A DNA stretch of 64,000 bases from Hymenobacter daecheongensis DSM 21074 (GCF_900141805.1 NZ_FQYN01000004.1:372001-436000); one strand, 5' to 3'. Shown: positions 33,197 to 41,819, numbered from the stretch's first letter. Made by a program: numbers and translations. The notes: generated from the sequence alone by a model not told the origin.

Positions 33197-33287
33197 GTCC
33201 TGCTGAGCTTGTCGAAGCATCTCTCCCGCTTCGTTGCAATGGTAACTTATCGAAGCGGGAGAGATGCTTCGACAAGCTCAGCAGGAC
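33197..33287. repeat. Perfect 37-bp inverted repeat (GTCCTGCTGAGC type)
   Basis: Bases 33197-33233 are exactly complementary to 33251-33287, with a 17-base loop containing TTGCAATGG. The outer part (GTCCTGCTGAGCTTGTCGAAG) parallels the GTCATCCTGAGCTTGCGAAGG arms of the other palindromes, so this looks like a subfamily. It lies just beyond the DUF779 gene stop. Confidence 0.92.
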
Positions 33288-33301
33288 GCCCTAAAATACT
33301 G

Positions 33302-33697
33302 CTACGCCTGCTGCTCCAGATACTCCTCGCCCTGCATCACCGGTGCCATGTCTTTGGATTCAGCCTCCGTAAAGAGCCGGGAGCGAATCAGGAACCGCAC
33401 GCCGAGTGGGATTTCCAGCGAAAAGCTGGCTCCCCGACCCTTGGTTACGTCTACGGTGAGCTGGGTGTGCTGCCAGTACTCAAACTGCGAGGTGCTCATA
33501 AAAAAGTCGCAGCCGTGGATCTGGCCCAGCCACACGTCGTTGCCGCCAATACGAAACTCGCCCTTAGCAAAGCACATCGGCGACGACCCGTCGCAGCAGC
33601 CCCCGCTCTGATGGAACATGAGCGGGCCGTTTTCATCGCGCAGCAGGTCGATGGTGGCTTCGGCGGCGGGCGTGGCGAGGACGCGGGGAGTGGGCAT
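33302..33697 (-). CDS. DUF779 protein
   Basis: A 131-residue DUF779 protein. The recognisable core is LMFHQSGGCCDGSSPMCF, with C34, C35 and C42 suggesting a metal site, and later WLGQIHGCDFFMS and the SFSLEIPLGVRFLIRS strand. This family is typically encoded beside NAD-dependent acetaldehyde/aldehyde dehydrogenases. Here the aldehyde dehydrogenase gene is immediately upstream on the same strand, with a long palindromic repeat between them (184-base gap). An accessory or redox role for the dehydrogenase is inferred from context only. Confidence 0.85.
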   Translation of the reverse strand: MPTPRVLATPAAEATIDLLRDENGPLMFHQSGGCCDGSSPMCFAKGEFRIGGNDVWLGQIHGCDFFMSTSQFEYWQHTQLTVDVTKGRGASFSLEIPLGVRFLIRSRLFTEAESKDMAPVMQGEEYLEQQA

Positions 33698-33736
33698 AGG
33701 TGAGATGGTGAAGTTGTGAGGTTGTGGGGTTGTGGA

Positions 33737-33868
33737 GTTGTAAAAAAACGCCTGTCATCCTGAGCTTGCGAAGGACCTTATCAGGCAAGAACGGGTCGTG
33801 ACAACGATGGTCGTTCAGCTGGCACAAGGTCCTTCGCAAGCTCAGGATGACAGGCGTTTTTTTACAAC
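33737..33868. repeat. Perfect 43-bp inverted repeat, GTCATCCTGAGC...AAGGACCTT family
   Basis: Bases 33737-33779 exactly complement 33826-33868. The loop is 46 bases and homologous to the copy at 9935-10042. A/T runs (TAAAAAAA and TTTTTTTA) sit inside the arms, so transcripts from either direction end in a hairpin with a U-run. GTGGAGTTGT/ACAACTTCAC units flank the core and extend the pairing imperfectly. It separates the aldehyde dehydrogenase and DUF779 genes. Confidence 0.95.
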
Positions 33869-33880
33869 TTCACCACTTGC

Positions 33881-35410
33881 CTAAAAAAAGCCCAGTTTCT
33901 GCTGGCTGTAGCTAATGAGCATGTTTTTGGTCTGGCGGTAGTGGGCCAGCATCATCTTGTGGTTTTCGCGGCCAAAGCCGGAGGCTTTGTAGCCGCCGAA
34001 CGGAGCCCCGGCGGGGTAGTCGTGGTAGCAGTTCACCCACACGCGGCCGGCCTGAATGGCGCGAGGCATCGTGTACAGCTCGTGGGCGTCGCGGCTCCAG
34101 AGGCCGGCCCCGAGGCCGTAAAGCGTGTCATTGGCCAGCTCAATGGCCTCCTCGTTGTCTTTGAACGTAGTGACCGACAGCACCGGGCCGAAAATTTCCT
34201 CCTGGAAAATCCGCATTTTGTTGTGCCCCCGGAAGATGGTAGGCTGAATGTAGTAGCCGTCGGTCAGCTCGTCATGCTCATGGTCGCGGTGCGCTTCGCC
34301 GCCGGTCAGCACCTCGGCGCCTTCGGCCTTCCCGATTTCCAGGTAGCTCAGAATTTTCTCGTACTGGTCGTTGCTGGCCTGCGCCCCCATCATGGTGCTG
34401 GGGTCGAGGGGGTGGCCGAGCTTGATGGCTTTCACCCGCTCAATCAGGCGGGGCATAAAGGCATCGTAGATATCCTCATGAATGAGCAGGCGCGAGGGGC
34501 AGGTGCAGATTTCGCCTTGGTTCAGGGCAAACATAGCTGCGCCTTCCAGACACTTATCCAGGAAATCGTCGTCGTGGTCCATCACCGATTTGGTGAAGAT
34601 ATTGGGCGATTTGCCGCCCAGCTCCATCGTCACGGGGATGATATTTTCGGCGGCGTATTGCAGAATGAGGCGGCCGGTGGTGGTTTCGCCGGTGAAGGCC
34701 ACTTTCTGCACGCGCTTGTTGCTGGCCAGCGGCTTGCCGGCTTCCAGCCCGAAGCCATTCACCACGTTAATCACACCGGCGGGCACAATGTCCTGAATCA
34801 TCTCCATGAGAACCATGATGCTGGCGGGCGTTTGCTCGGCCGGCTTCACCACGATGCAGCAGCCGGCGGCCAAGGCGGGAGCCATTTTCCAGGTGGCCAT
34901 CAGCAGCGGGAAGTTCCACGGAATAATCTGCCCCACCACGCCCAGCGGCTCCTGAATCACCAAGGATAAAGTGGTTTCGTTCAGCTCGGTGGCCGAGCCT
35001 TCCTCGGCCCGAATCACGCCGGCGAAGTACCGGAAGTGGTCGATGGCCAGCGGCAGGTCGGCGGCCATGGTTTCGCGGATGGCTTTGCCGTTTTCCACCG
35101 TTTCGACGGCCGCCAAGTGGGCCAGGTTGGCCTCCATGATGTCGGCAATTTTCAGCAGCACGTTGCTGCGCGTGGTGGCCGAGGCTTTGCCCCAGGTTTT
35201 GAAGGCTTCGTGGGCGGCATCGAGGGCCAGCTCAATGTCTTCCTTGGTACTGCGGGCCACTTTGCAAAACGCCTTGCCATCAATAGGTGAAGGGTTTTCG
35301 AAGTACTGGCCCTTCACCGGAGCCACCCACTTGCCCCCGATAAAGTTGTCGTAGTGCGACTTGAATTTGGGCCGGGCTACCAGCGTAGAGGTGCTTTCCA
35401 GGGTTTCCAT
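33881..35410 (-). CDS. NAD-dependent (acet)aldehyde dehydrogenase
   Basis: A 509-residue cytosolic aldehyde dehydrogenase oxidising aldehydes to acids with NAD(P). The Rossmann region has [20 protein letters not shown] and FTGETTTGR. The general-base Glu lies in [11 protein letters not shown]. The catalytic cysteine is C302 in GEICTCPSR, and a C-terminal [17 protein letters not shown] is present. Sequence style and the DUF779 neighbour match the ExaC/AldB/acetaldehyde dehydrogenase II group. A divergent AraC-type regulator lies 134 bases upstream and is the obvious candidate activator. Confidence 0.95.
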   Translation of the reverse strand: METLESTSTLVARPKFKSHYDNFIGGKWVAPVKGQYFENPSPIDGKAFCKVARSTKEDIELALDAAHEAFKTWGKASATTRSNVLLKIADIMEANLAHLAAVETVENGKAIRETMAADLPLAIDHFRYFAGVIRAEEGSATELNETTLSLVIQEPLGVVGQIIPWNFPLLMATWKMAPALAAGCCIVVKPAEQTPASIMVLMEMIQDIVPAGVINVVNGFGLEAGKPLASNKRVQKVAFTGETTTGRLILQYAAENIIPVTMELGGKSPNIFTKSVMDHDDDFLDKCLEGAAMFALNQGEICTCPSRLLIHEDIYDAFMPRLIERVKAIKLGHPLDPSTMMGAQASNDQYEKILSYLEIGKAEGAEVLTGGEAHRDHEHDELTDGYYIQPTIFRGHNKMRIFQEEIFGPVLSVTTFKDNEEAIELANDTLYGLGAGLWSRDAHELYTMPRAIQAGRVWVNCYHDYPAGAPFGGYKASGFGRENHKMMLAHYRQTKNMLISYSQQKLGFF

Positions 35411-35544
35411 GAAGGGTAGTTTGAAGGTGGGAAATACAGACGTTTTGACTAGCCCAAGCTAGGCTCCTTCCCACGTTCAACAGCTCTCTTATCGTCGCAC
35501 AAAAGCAGCCTATTGTCGCAACTTTGGTGAGTACTTACTACCTT

Positions 35545-36528
35545 ATGAACAGGCTTTTCGTCCCTGCCTATCCTCGCCGCCCAAACCTACCGCCCATGCC
35601 AGCCGCTCATCTGCCCACTGCGCTGCCCCTGCACGCTCCGGCCCAGCTTTCCACGCTGGTCGAAAACCGTACGGTATACAGCCTAGAAGCCTTTGAGCTG
35701 AATGTGTTTGAAACGCACCAAATGGCCCATCAGGTGCCGCTCAGTATGGGCAATCTGGTGCTGACCACCATGCTGCGCGGCAAAAAAGTGATGCACCTAC
35801 CCGGCCGCCCGGCCTTTGCATATCTGCCGGGCGAGTCGGTGATAGTGGGGCAGGACCAAACGATGGTTATCGACTTCCCCGAGGCCGATGCCACCAACCC
35901 CACGCAGTGCCTGGCCGTGGCCATTCCCACCGATACCATCCGCCAGACCATTGACCTGCTCAACGAGCAGCAGCCCCGCGCCGAAGAGCACCTGCCCTGG
36001 CACCTGGACACCACCACCGACCACGCCCACTTCCAGAACACACCCGAGCTGACCGGCACGCTGGAGCGCCTCGTGCAGCTCTCCCGCGACACGGGCCGCG
36101 TGAAGGATGTGCTGGCCAACTTCACCATTCAGGAAATGCTGGTGCGCCTCATGCAGACGCAGGCCCGACAACTCATTTTCCATAACTACCAGCAGCACCT
36201 CACCTCCCACCGCTTCGCGCACGTGGTGCACTACATCAAGCAGCACCTCACCGAGCAGCTCACCGTGGAAAAGCTCTCGGAGCTGGCCTGCATGAGCAAG
36301 GCCACATTCTTCCGGGTCTTCAAGCGCGAGCTGGGCCTCACGCCCATCGAATACATCATTCAGGAGCGCCTCACGGAAGCCAAGCGCCTACTGCGCCATC
36401 CGCTCAGCACCGTGGCCGACGTATGTTTTCGGGCCGGCTTCAACAACACGGCTTATTTTCAGAAGCTGTTCAAGCAATACGAAGGCGTGACGCCGGGACT
36501 GTATAAAAAGCAGTACGCGGCAGGGTAG
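35545..36528 (+). CDS. AraC family transcriptional regulator
   Basis: A regulator of 327 residues from ATG 35545; an in-frame TTG at 35524 would add seven. The N-terminal half is a cupin-like AraC_N domain (SLEAFELNVFETHQMAHQVP, LPGRPAFAYLPGESVIVG). The C-terminal 100 residues are a two-HTH AraC domain (VEKLSELACMSKATFFRVFK and VADVCFRAGFNNTAYFQKLF). It is divergent from the aldehyde dehydrogenase/DUF779 pair, so control of aldehyde detoxification is likely. CAACTTTG at 35519-35526 is a weak -7 candidate. Confidence 0.93.
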   Translation: MNRLFVPAYPRRPNLPPMPAAHLPTALPLHAPAQLSTLVENRTVYSLEAFELNVFETHQMAHQVPLSMGNLVLTTMLRGKKVMHLPGRPAFAYLPGESVIVGQDQTMVIDFPEADATNPTQCLAVAIPTDTIRQTIDLLNEQQPRAEEHLPWHLDTTTDHAHFQNTPELTGTLERLVQLSRDTGRVKDVLANFTIQEMLVRLMQTQARQLIFHNYQQHLTSHRFAHVVHYIKQHLTEQLTVEKLSELACMSKATFFRVFKRELGLTPIEYIIQERLTEAKRLLRHPLSTVADVCFRAGFNNTAYFQKLFKQYEGVTPGLYKKQYAAG

Positions 36529-37020
36529 CGCGGCGGCAGTGCCTGCGGCCCCATTAGCTTGCCTCGCTGAAAGCAGCGGCGGAAGCCGGCCATTGCGGCC
36601 CGCTACTGTCGTTCTTTCCACTACGCTTGCCCCTTCGTGCCGACACCCGGAGCCCACCGCTGACTCACGAGCACATGCCAGACCATTACAAGCGTTGGCG
36701 CAATAGTGACGCAGACGCTGGCTTGGTGCCGTAACGGCTCAACCGTTTTTGACACTGACCCAAATCTGAAAAAGAAACTTTTATTAACCGATTTATATAT
36801 CTTTATATATACTAAATAGATATTCTGCCCGGTAGGCGAAGGGAGGGTGTTGGAGGGTGTTGGCGGAATGTTGACCGAATAAGGACCAGAAGGTAACGGG
36901 GTTGGTGAAAATGCCTCGTGCGTGCTACCAGAGACAGCAACAGCTGTTTGCGCTTGATGTATCGAGAACAGTACGGTCGGGCTTGGCCCGTTTGTTTTTC
37001 ATCCTTCCCCCCCCTTCCCA
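36529..37020. other. Intergenic spacer, 492 bases, with A+T-rich promoter-like centre
   Basis: No credible gene seen. A block at 36780-36830 is very A+T-rich and includes TATCTTTA at 36798, a near-match to TAnnTTTG. This would leave a leader of about 215 bases before the Ala/Pro-rich protein gene. A short tandem repeat, GGAGGGTGTT twice, lies at about 36842-36861. Long leader plus repeat could hold regulation, but no riboswitch fold was recognised. Confidence 0.5.
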
Positions 37021-37653
37021 ATGAATACGCAATCTTCTTCTACGCCGCTGGCTGACAATCAGGCTCCCCAGGACCAAAATCCAAATCAGGAGCCGATTGC
37101 CGCCTCCAATCCTGCGCCAACCGCTGAGGCTGGTGCCATCCCGGCTGCGCAGGCTAACCCGGCTCCCACGGCAGCCGCTGCACCCGCCCCCATTGCGGCC
37201 GCACAGCCAGCTCCGGTTGCCGCCGCCGCTCCGCTTCCGACTGCCCAGGCAGCCCCGATTGCGGCCGTCATCACCATTCCCGTTGCTGCCGCCGGGCCTG
37301 CGCCAACCGCTGCCGCTATTCAACCCACCCACGCGCAACCCGGCAGCGTGGCCGCTGCAACCACGCCTGAGAATCCAACGACGCTGACGTTATCTATTCC
37401 AATAGAAATATCCGTCAGTGCTCCGCTCCAACCGGCTAACCCTCTGGCCCAGCCCGCCAGCAGCGTTCCGGCACCCGCCGCGCCCGGCAACAGCCCCGAA
37501 AACCCAGTCGCTGAGAAGAGTGTCATCGGGTTCCAGTATGCCGCTGGCCTTGGCGGAGCCAACGATACTGCCGATAAGCCCAACGAGCTTCGGGCGTCGG
37601 ATGGCCAGCAGGCCCCCGGCAATGAGGCCCGCCAGCCCAGCCCTGAAAACTAA
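37021..37653 (+). CDS. Ala/Pro-rich low-complexity protein
   Basis: A 210-residue protein, largely Ala, Pro, Asn and Gln. Residues about 20-115 are imperfect repeats of 7-12 residues such as NPAPTAAAAPAPIAAAQPAP, alternating PAP and AA blocks. A short hydrophobic stretch TLTLSIPIEISVSAPLQP follows (about 121-138), then a Pro/Asn-rich tail. No signal peptide, lipobox or transmembrane helix. This is an intrinsically disordered protein; its ATG follows CCCCCCCTTCCC. Function unknown. It could be a spacer or aggregation-prone stress protein, though that is only a guess. Confidence 0.6.
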   Translation: MNTQSSSTPLADNQAPQDQNPNQEPIAASNPAPTAEAGAIPAAQANPAPTAAAAPAPIAAAQPAPVAAAAPLPTAQAAPIAAVITIPVAAAGPAPTAAAIQPTHAQPGSVAAATTPENPTTLTLSIPIEISVSAPLQPANPLAQPASSVPAPAAPGNSPENPVAEKSVIGFQYAAGLGGANDTADKPNELRASDGQQAPGNEARQPSPEN

Positions 37654-37702
37654 AGGCAGGCCTGCGCGCTGTCGGCTATCCTAAACCAGGGAAGCAGGCG
37701 CA

Positions 37703-38560
37703 CTACGCTTCCAACCGCCCCAGGCACACCTGCAAACTGTCGCGCCAGTGCGGAATGGCTACCTGGAGCTTGGTTTTAGCTTTGGTTTTGTCCATCACCG
37801 AGAAGGCGGGGCGGGTGGCTTTGGTGGGATATTCGGCGGTGCGGATGGGCAGCGTGCGTACCGGCGTATGGCTCAGCTCGAAGATGGCCTTGGCGAAATC
37901 GTACCACGACGTAACGCCTTCGTTGCTATAGTGATAGAGGCCAAATGCCTGATTCTGGCTTTCGATGATGGTCAGGATACAGCCGGCCAAGTCGATGGCG
38001 TAGGTGGGCGTACCAAGCTGGTCCCAGATGACGCGCAGTTCCTCTCGCTCCTTGCCAAACCGGAGCATCGTTTTCACGAAGTTGTTGGCGTATTCGGAAT
38101 ACAGCCAGCTGGTGCGCAGAATGAAAAAACGGCTCGTATGGGCCGGAATCACCTGTTCACCTTCCAGCTTGGTGAGGCCGTAGATGCTGATGGGCGCGGC
38201 CTCGTCGGTTTCTACCAGGGGCTGGTTGCCGGTGCCCGCAAACACGAAATCGGTGGAAATATGGATGAGCGTGCTGCCGTGGGCGGCGCATAGCCGCGCT
38301 AGGTTTTCCACGCCGTCGCGGTTTACGCCCCGGGCTAGGTCCACTTCGTCTTCGGCCTTATCCACGGCCGTGTAGGCGGCGCAGTTGATAACGTAGGTGG
38401 GTTGGTGCCGGGCAAAAACGGCCGTCAGCGTGTCTACGTTCAGGATATTGGCCTGCGCTTCGGGCAGAAAAACGAGGCTGGTAAGCTGGCGCTCCTGCGC
38501 AACGTGCTGCAGGCATTGGCCCAGCTGGCCGGCCCCACCGAAAACGAGTGTCGTACCCAT
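37703..38560 (-). CDS. rfbD: dTDP-4-dehydrorhamnose reductase
   Basis: A 285-residue extended SDR that reduces dTDP-4-keto-L-rhamnose to dTDP-L-rhamnose, the last step of rhamnose donor synthesis for surface polysaccharide. I start at ATG 38560 (MGTTLVFGGAGQLGQ); the longer frame upstream overlaps the neighbouring gene and has no fold. NAD(P)-binding GGAGQLGQ, the NCAAYTAVDKAEDE signature, ISTDFVFAG, and catalytic YGLTK are present, then TSWLYSEYANNFVKTML. No other rfb/rml gene is in the window. It begins 38 bases after the TIGR03915-like gene stop, so cotranscription is likely. Confidence 0.93.
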   Translation of the reverse strand: MGTTLVFGGAGQLGQCLQHVAQERQLTSLVFLPEAQANILNVDTLTAVFARHQPTYVINCAAYTAVDKAEDEVDLARGVNRDGVENLARLCAAHGSTLIHISTDFVFAGTGNQPLVETDEAAPISIYGLTKLEGEQVIPAHTSRFFILRTSWLYSEYANNFVKTMLRFGKEREELRVIWDQLGTPTYAIDLAGCILTIIESQNQAFGLYHYSNEGVTSWYDFAKAIFELSHTPVRTLPIRTAEYPTKATRPAFSVMDKTKAKTKLQVAIPHWRDSLQVCLGRLEA

Positions 38561-38598
38561 AGAAAGCAGAAAAGGGAAGAGGAATGTATGGCCGCAAA

Positions 38599-39549
38599 TT
38601 AGCCATTTCCGGCTTCGGTTTCCGCATCGGCCGCGCCGGCTGGCGGCAGCAGCGGCCCCTCCGGCCGCACCGGCCGCTTGTTTTTGATGGGCTCGAACCG
38701 CTGCTCCCGGGGCTGCTTTTCGCTCAGATACTTCCAATAGCGCAGCGGCATGTGGCGACGGTGCAGCTTTATGTTTTTGCGCTCCGGGATGTTTACGTGG
38801 TCGAAATACGACTGCCAGAGCAGCCGAAACAGCGGCTCCCGCTCGTCGAGCACGGTGGCGGATATATCGGTATTGCGCTGCGGCGTGTTGGCTTCAAACT
38901 GCACTACGTCGGTGCGCGTCAGGTCGTAGTACAGGCCGTAGCGGCGGCGCTTGTCGAAGATCAGCCAGCGCTGGTCAGCATAGCGCTTGGTGAAGTGCGG
39001 CGCGATAAGCGGCAGCACGTCGAAATCGGGCTCGATGGTGGCGTGAAACAGGCCGTCCTGGGTTTTCTCGAAGCGCACGAAGGCTTCCATGCGGTGCTTT
39101 TCGCGGTACATCTGCTGGGCTAGGCGCTGAATGCGACGCACGGTATCGTCGGCGTAGTTTTCCGAAATATCCTGAGCCGAGCGCATGGCCAGATCGGCGT
39201 AGCGGAAAATGAGCATTTCCCGGTCGGCATCCTCACTCAGAAACGTGTGAAACAGCCGCGTACGGGCTTCCTCGTCGAGGTGGCGCAGCAGGCCCTCCCA
39301 CACGCGGGCGGCGGTGGCTTCGTGGGTATCGATGAATACGGGCTGCGCAAACAAGCCACCCTGCGCCGCGCCTACTGGCTGAATACTGTTGGGCGCGGCC
39401 CGGCGGTCGTACACGGCAAACAGCACCGACAGCAGCCCCTCAAAAGAGCCGTCGTAGGTGTAGTCGAGTGGGGGCGCGGTGAGCAACGGGGCAGCCGGGC
39501 GGTGGGCAGCAGCACCCACGGAGCTGGCCGGGCGACGAATTGGTTTCAT
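38599..39549 (-). CDS. TIGR03915-type probable DNA metabolism protein
   Basis: A 316-residue protein from ATG 39549 (MKPIRRPASS). The core matches my memory of the TIGR03915/DUF4130 family: YDGSFEGLLSVLFAVYD at the start, ARVWEGLLRHL, FHTFLSEDADREMLIFRYAD, the basic AQQMYREKHRMEAFVRF, FHATIEPDFDVLPLIAPHF, and YADQRWLIFDKRRRYGLYYD. The C-terminal 70 residues are Arg/Lys-rich. The family is uncharacterised but almost always paired with the TIGR03916 radical SAM protein, which is encoded at 41956-43221 here, and some relatives are fused to a uracil-DNA-glycosylase domain. DNA base repair or modification is the accepted guess. Confidence 0.88.
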   Translation of the reverse strand: MKPIRRPASSVGAAAHRPAAPLLTAPPLDYTYDGSFEGLLSVLFAVYDRRAAPNSIQPVGAAQGGLFAQPVFIDTHEATAARVWEGLLRHLDEEARTRLFHTFLSEDADREMLIFRYADLAMRSAQDISENYADDTVRRIQRLAQQMYREKHRMEAFVRFEKTQDGLFHATIEPDFDVLPLIAPHFTKRYADQRWLIFDKRRRYGLYYDLTRTDVVQFEANTPQRNTDISATVLDEREPLFRLLWQSYFDHVNIPERKNIKLHRRHMPLRYWKYLSEKQPREQRFEPIKNKRPVRPEGPLLPPAGAADAETEAGNG

Positions 39550-39642
39550 ACGGAAGCAAAACAACCATTCGATACGCACGGCCGCCGTCGGAGTTCGGGC
39601 ACGCTTTGCCCGCTCCGGCCCGCAGGCTGCAGCCGAACCCCA

Positions 39643-39673
39643 AAAACGCCGGCAGGAGCCCTGCCGGCGTTTT
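39643..39673 (-). terminator. Rho-independent terminator
   Basis: A perfect 14-base stem AAAACGCCGGCAGG with loop AGC and reverse complement. It lies 12 bases after the T9SS protein stop (minus strand) and separates it from the downstream TIGR03915-type gene. Confidence 0.9.
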
Positions 39674-39685
39674 GCTGCGGTAATC

Positions 39686-41044
39686 TTACCGATTAACGAC
39701 CAGCCGCTGCGTGGCTACGCCCTGGCCGGTCAGGAGCTGCACGAGGTAGATTCCGTTGGCCAGCTGCTGCAGGCTCAGCGGGAGCACAAGCTGCTGCCCC
39801 GCACTGGCCTTGCCCGCTCCCACAACCGCAACCTGACGGCCCCTCACATCGGAAAGCGTGACCTGATAAGGGCCGGCCATGGTGGGTGCAAACCGGATCT
39901 GGGTGCGGTCTTGGCCGGGGTTGGGCGCAAGGCTTAGCGGCGTGGTGAGCATGGGGCCGGCCGTGGCAGTGGTGCCGGAAATGCGGCAGCTGGTGCCCAC
40001 GGTGTAGCTGTGCGGGTTGCTCACCGAGGTTTGCTGCGGTCCGCCGGGGCCAATCTCGTAGGTGAAATACACGCTCGTGATGGTGCCGCTGCCGATGGCT
40101 TTGGTGAACGTGAAGTCGCCCACCGCGTTTTTCACCATCGTGTAGCCCGGATAAGCCCCAATGGAACCTTCGCGAATGAACACAATGGCCAGATTGCCGC
40201 CGGCAGTGGCGCCAATCGGGTGAAAGGTGAAGGTCACGTTAGCGCCTGTCGTGACGGCCGAATAGGCGTAGTCGGGGCGGGTGGCGCAGTAGCCGTCGGC
40301 GCTCTGCACCAGCACCGAAACCGGGGTCGAGGTGGTGTTGGCGTTGCCATTGTCGGTGGCTTTGGCCGTCAGCGAGTACGTATCGCCTATCACGCCCGTC
40401 CAAGTATAGGTGTAAGGTGCCGTGAGGTCCTGCCCCAGCAGCGTGGTGCCCTGGAAAAATTCCACTTTGGCAATCGTGCCATCCGAGTCGGCGGCATTGG
40501 CCGCGAGGACGATGGTGGCCGGCGCGGCGAAAACTGCCCCGCTGGCCGTCGGCGCGGTCATGCTCACCGTGGGAGGCACGTTGGAGGCCGATACCAGACA
40601 GTTGGTGCCCACCGTGTAGCTGTGCGGAGTAGCGGCCGAGTTTTGCTGCGGCCCGCCGGCTCCTACTTCATACGTAAAATACACGCTCAGCACGACTCCG
40701 GTGGCAATGGCTCTGGTGAGCACGAAGTCGCCGACGGCATTCTTCACCATATTGTAGCCGGCGTAAGCCCCGGCCGAGCCCTCGCGGATGTAGATAATTG
40801 CCAGGTTGCCGCCCGCTGTCGCCCCCACCGGACTGAAGGTGAAGGTCACATTGGGCCCGGTGGTTTCGGCCTTGAAGGAGTAGTTCGGCGTGTTGAAGCA
40901 GTAGTCGGCCAGTACGCCGGCCGGCAGCTGGCGGACGGGGGCAGCAGCCCACAGCGGGCTGCCGAAAAGCAGCAGCGCCAGCAGGGCCCACAGGCCCCGG
41001 GCGGCGGCAGCGCACGGCAGGAAATTGTAGCTGTTTTTTTTCAT
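39686..41044 (-). CDS. T9SS-exported protein with duplicated modules
   Basis: A 452-residue secreted protein. ATG 41044 (MKKNSYNFLPC) opens a signal peptide ending near WAAAPV. Two copies of a ~105-residue module (SPVGATAGGNLAIIYIREGS and HPIGATAGGNLAIVFIREGS, both ending PHSYTVGT) flank a Bacterial Ig domain (VEFFQGTTLLGQDLTAPYTY). The C-terminal ~75 residues are a Por_Secre_tail (T9SS type A sorting domain: LAPNPGQDRTQIRF, QQLANGIYLVQLLTG, QRLVVNR). The protein should be exported by PorSS and anchored to or released from the cell surface. Function unknown; possibly an adhesin or carbohydrate-binding protein. It separates the paired TIGR03915/TIGR03916 genes. Confidence 0.88.
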   Translation of the reverse strand: MKKNSYNFLPCAAAARGLWALLALLLFGSPLWAAAPVRQLPAGVLADYCFNTPNYSFKAETTGPNVTFTFSPVGATAGGNLAIIYIREGSAGAYAGYNMVKNAVGDFVLTRAIATGVVLSVYFTYEVGAGGPQQNSAATPHSYTVGTNCLVSASNVPPTVSMTAPTASGAVFAAPATIVLAANAADSDGTIAKVEFFQGTTLLGQDLTAPYTYTWTGVIGDTYSLTAKATDNGNANTTSTPVSVLVQSADGYCATRPDYAYSAVTTGANVTFTFHPIGATAGGNLAIVFIREGSIGAYPGYTMVKNAVGDFTFTKAIGSGTITSVYFTYEIGPGGPQQTSVSNPHSYTVGTSCRISGTTATAGPMLTTPLSLAPNPGQDRTQIRFAPTMAGPYQVTLSDVRGRQVAVVGAGKASAGQQLVLPLSLQQLANGIYLVQLLTGQGVATQRLVVNR

Positions 41045-41627
41045 GGATTGGGGAGGAAAAAATAAGGGTGAGAAAAAAAATTGGGTCGAGGAAAAAAAAG
41101 CGGGCACCGCCTCGCGGCTCTCTCGCTGCACCGTCAGCGAAGCAGCCGGCCCGGCAGCAGGAAGCCACCGCTCCGGCCTCCGATTGTTGTGTGCATACCG
41201 TATAGCCGATTCGGCAGCCAGTACATCTCAGCGGCAGAGCAAAGCTTATTTAATTGATTTGTAACCTCTCAGAAGCCTTTTTGAAACCGTGTGCCGTAAG
41301 TGTATACACCTGCGCCAGCCCAGCCGGGTGGCCTATTTGATGCCCTAAACAAAGTAGTGTAAATCCGCTCTTGAGCCCGACAGTACGCTCACCGGTCACC
41401 TGTTTTGCTCTTCGGCACGGCCTGAAAAGGCGCAAAAAAAAGTGGTTGCTCACCCACCGATTCGGCAGGAGCAACCACTTTTCTTACACTCACTTTCACC
41501 ACCCCACCCCCGCCAAAAAAGGCGGCCCTTCTCCCGCTTCCGCGGCAGCAACAGGCCCCGCTAATAAGCGCGCCATTAGGTACGCAACTCGCTGCTCCTG
41601 GCCGGCCCTTTTACCCGACCTGCGGCG
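41045..41627. other. Intergenic stretch of 583 bases without a supported gene
   Basis: Lies between the T9SS gene and the 58-residue ORF. It has A-rich stretches just upstream of the T9SS start and a strong hairpin at 41438-41482. Short ORFs on both strands (for example 41250-41474 minus, 41371-41631 plus) cross the hairpin and have no recognisable features. Confidence 0.5.
41438..41482. terminator. Terminator-like hairpin
   Basis: AAAAGTGGTTGCTC pairs perfectly with GAGCAACCACTTTT over a 17-base loop, with A-run and T-run flanks on both strands. It could end the small minus-strand ORF at 41628-41804 or any transcript crossing from either side. Confidence 0.8.
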
Positions 41628-41804
41628 CTAAGCCGCCCGCCGCTGCCGCGCTTCTGCTTCGGCGCGAGCGGCAGCATGCATCAGCTGCACCAGCGGCAGC
41701 AGATCGGCCAGCTTGCAGCAGCATGCCATGCGGGCCACCTTCCCGGATTTGTTCGTTTCAGCAGAAGCGGCCGGCGCGTCGGCGGCGCGATGAGAGATGT
41801 TCAT
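41628..41804 (-). CDS. Possible 58-residue Cys-containing small protein
   Basis: A short open frame: ATG at 41804, MNISHRAADAPAASAETNKS, then GKVARMACCCKLADLLPLVQ and an Ala/Glu/Arg-rich helical tail ending RQRRAA. The CCC triplet next to a predicted amphipathic helix is distinctive. It is downstream of the radical SAM gene on the same strand (gap 151 bases with a repeat), and a strong hairpin lies 146 bases after the stop. Coding status is uncertain; codon use looks like that of the neighbours. Confidence 0.4.
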   Translation of the reverse strand: MNISHRAADAPAASAETNKSGKVARMACCCKLADLLPLVQLMHAAARAEAEARQRRAA

Positions 41805-41819
41805 AAGATCGATGTGTTG

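Noticed and set aside
36388..36657. 89-residue open frame on the minus strand
   Set aside because: Mostly antisense to the AraC gene; no features.
41250..41474. 74-residue open frame on the minus strand
   Set aside because: Crosses the strong hairpin at 41438-41482 and has no features.
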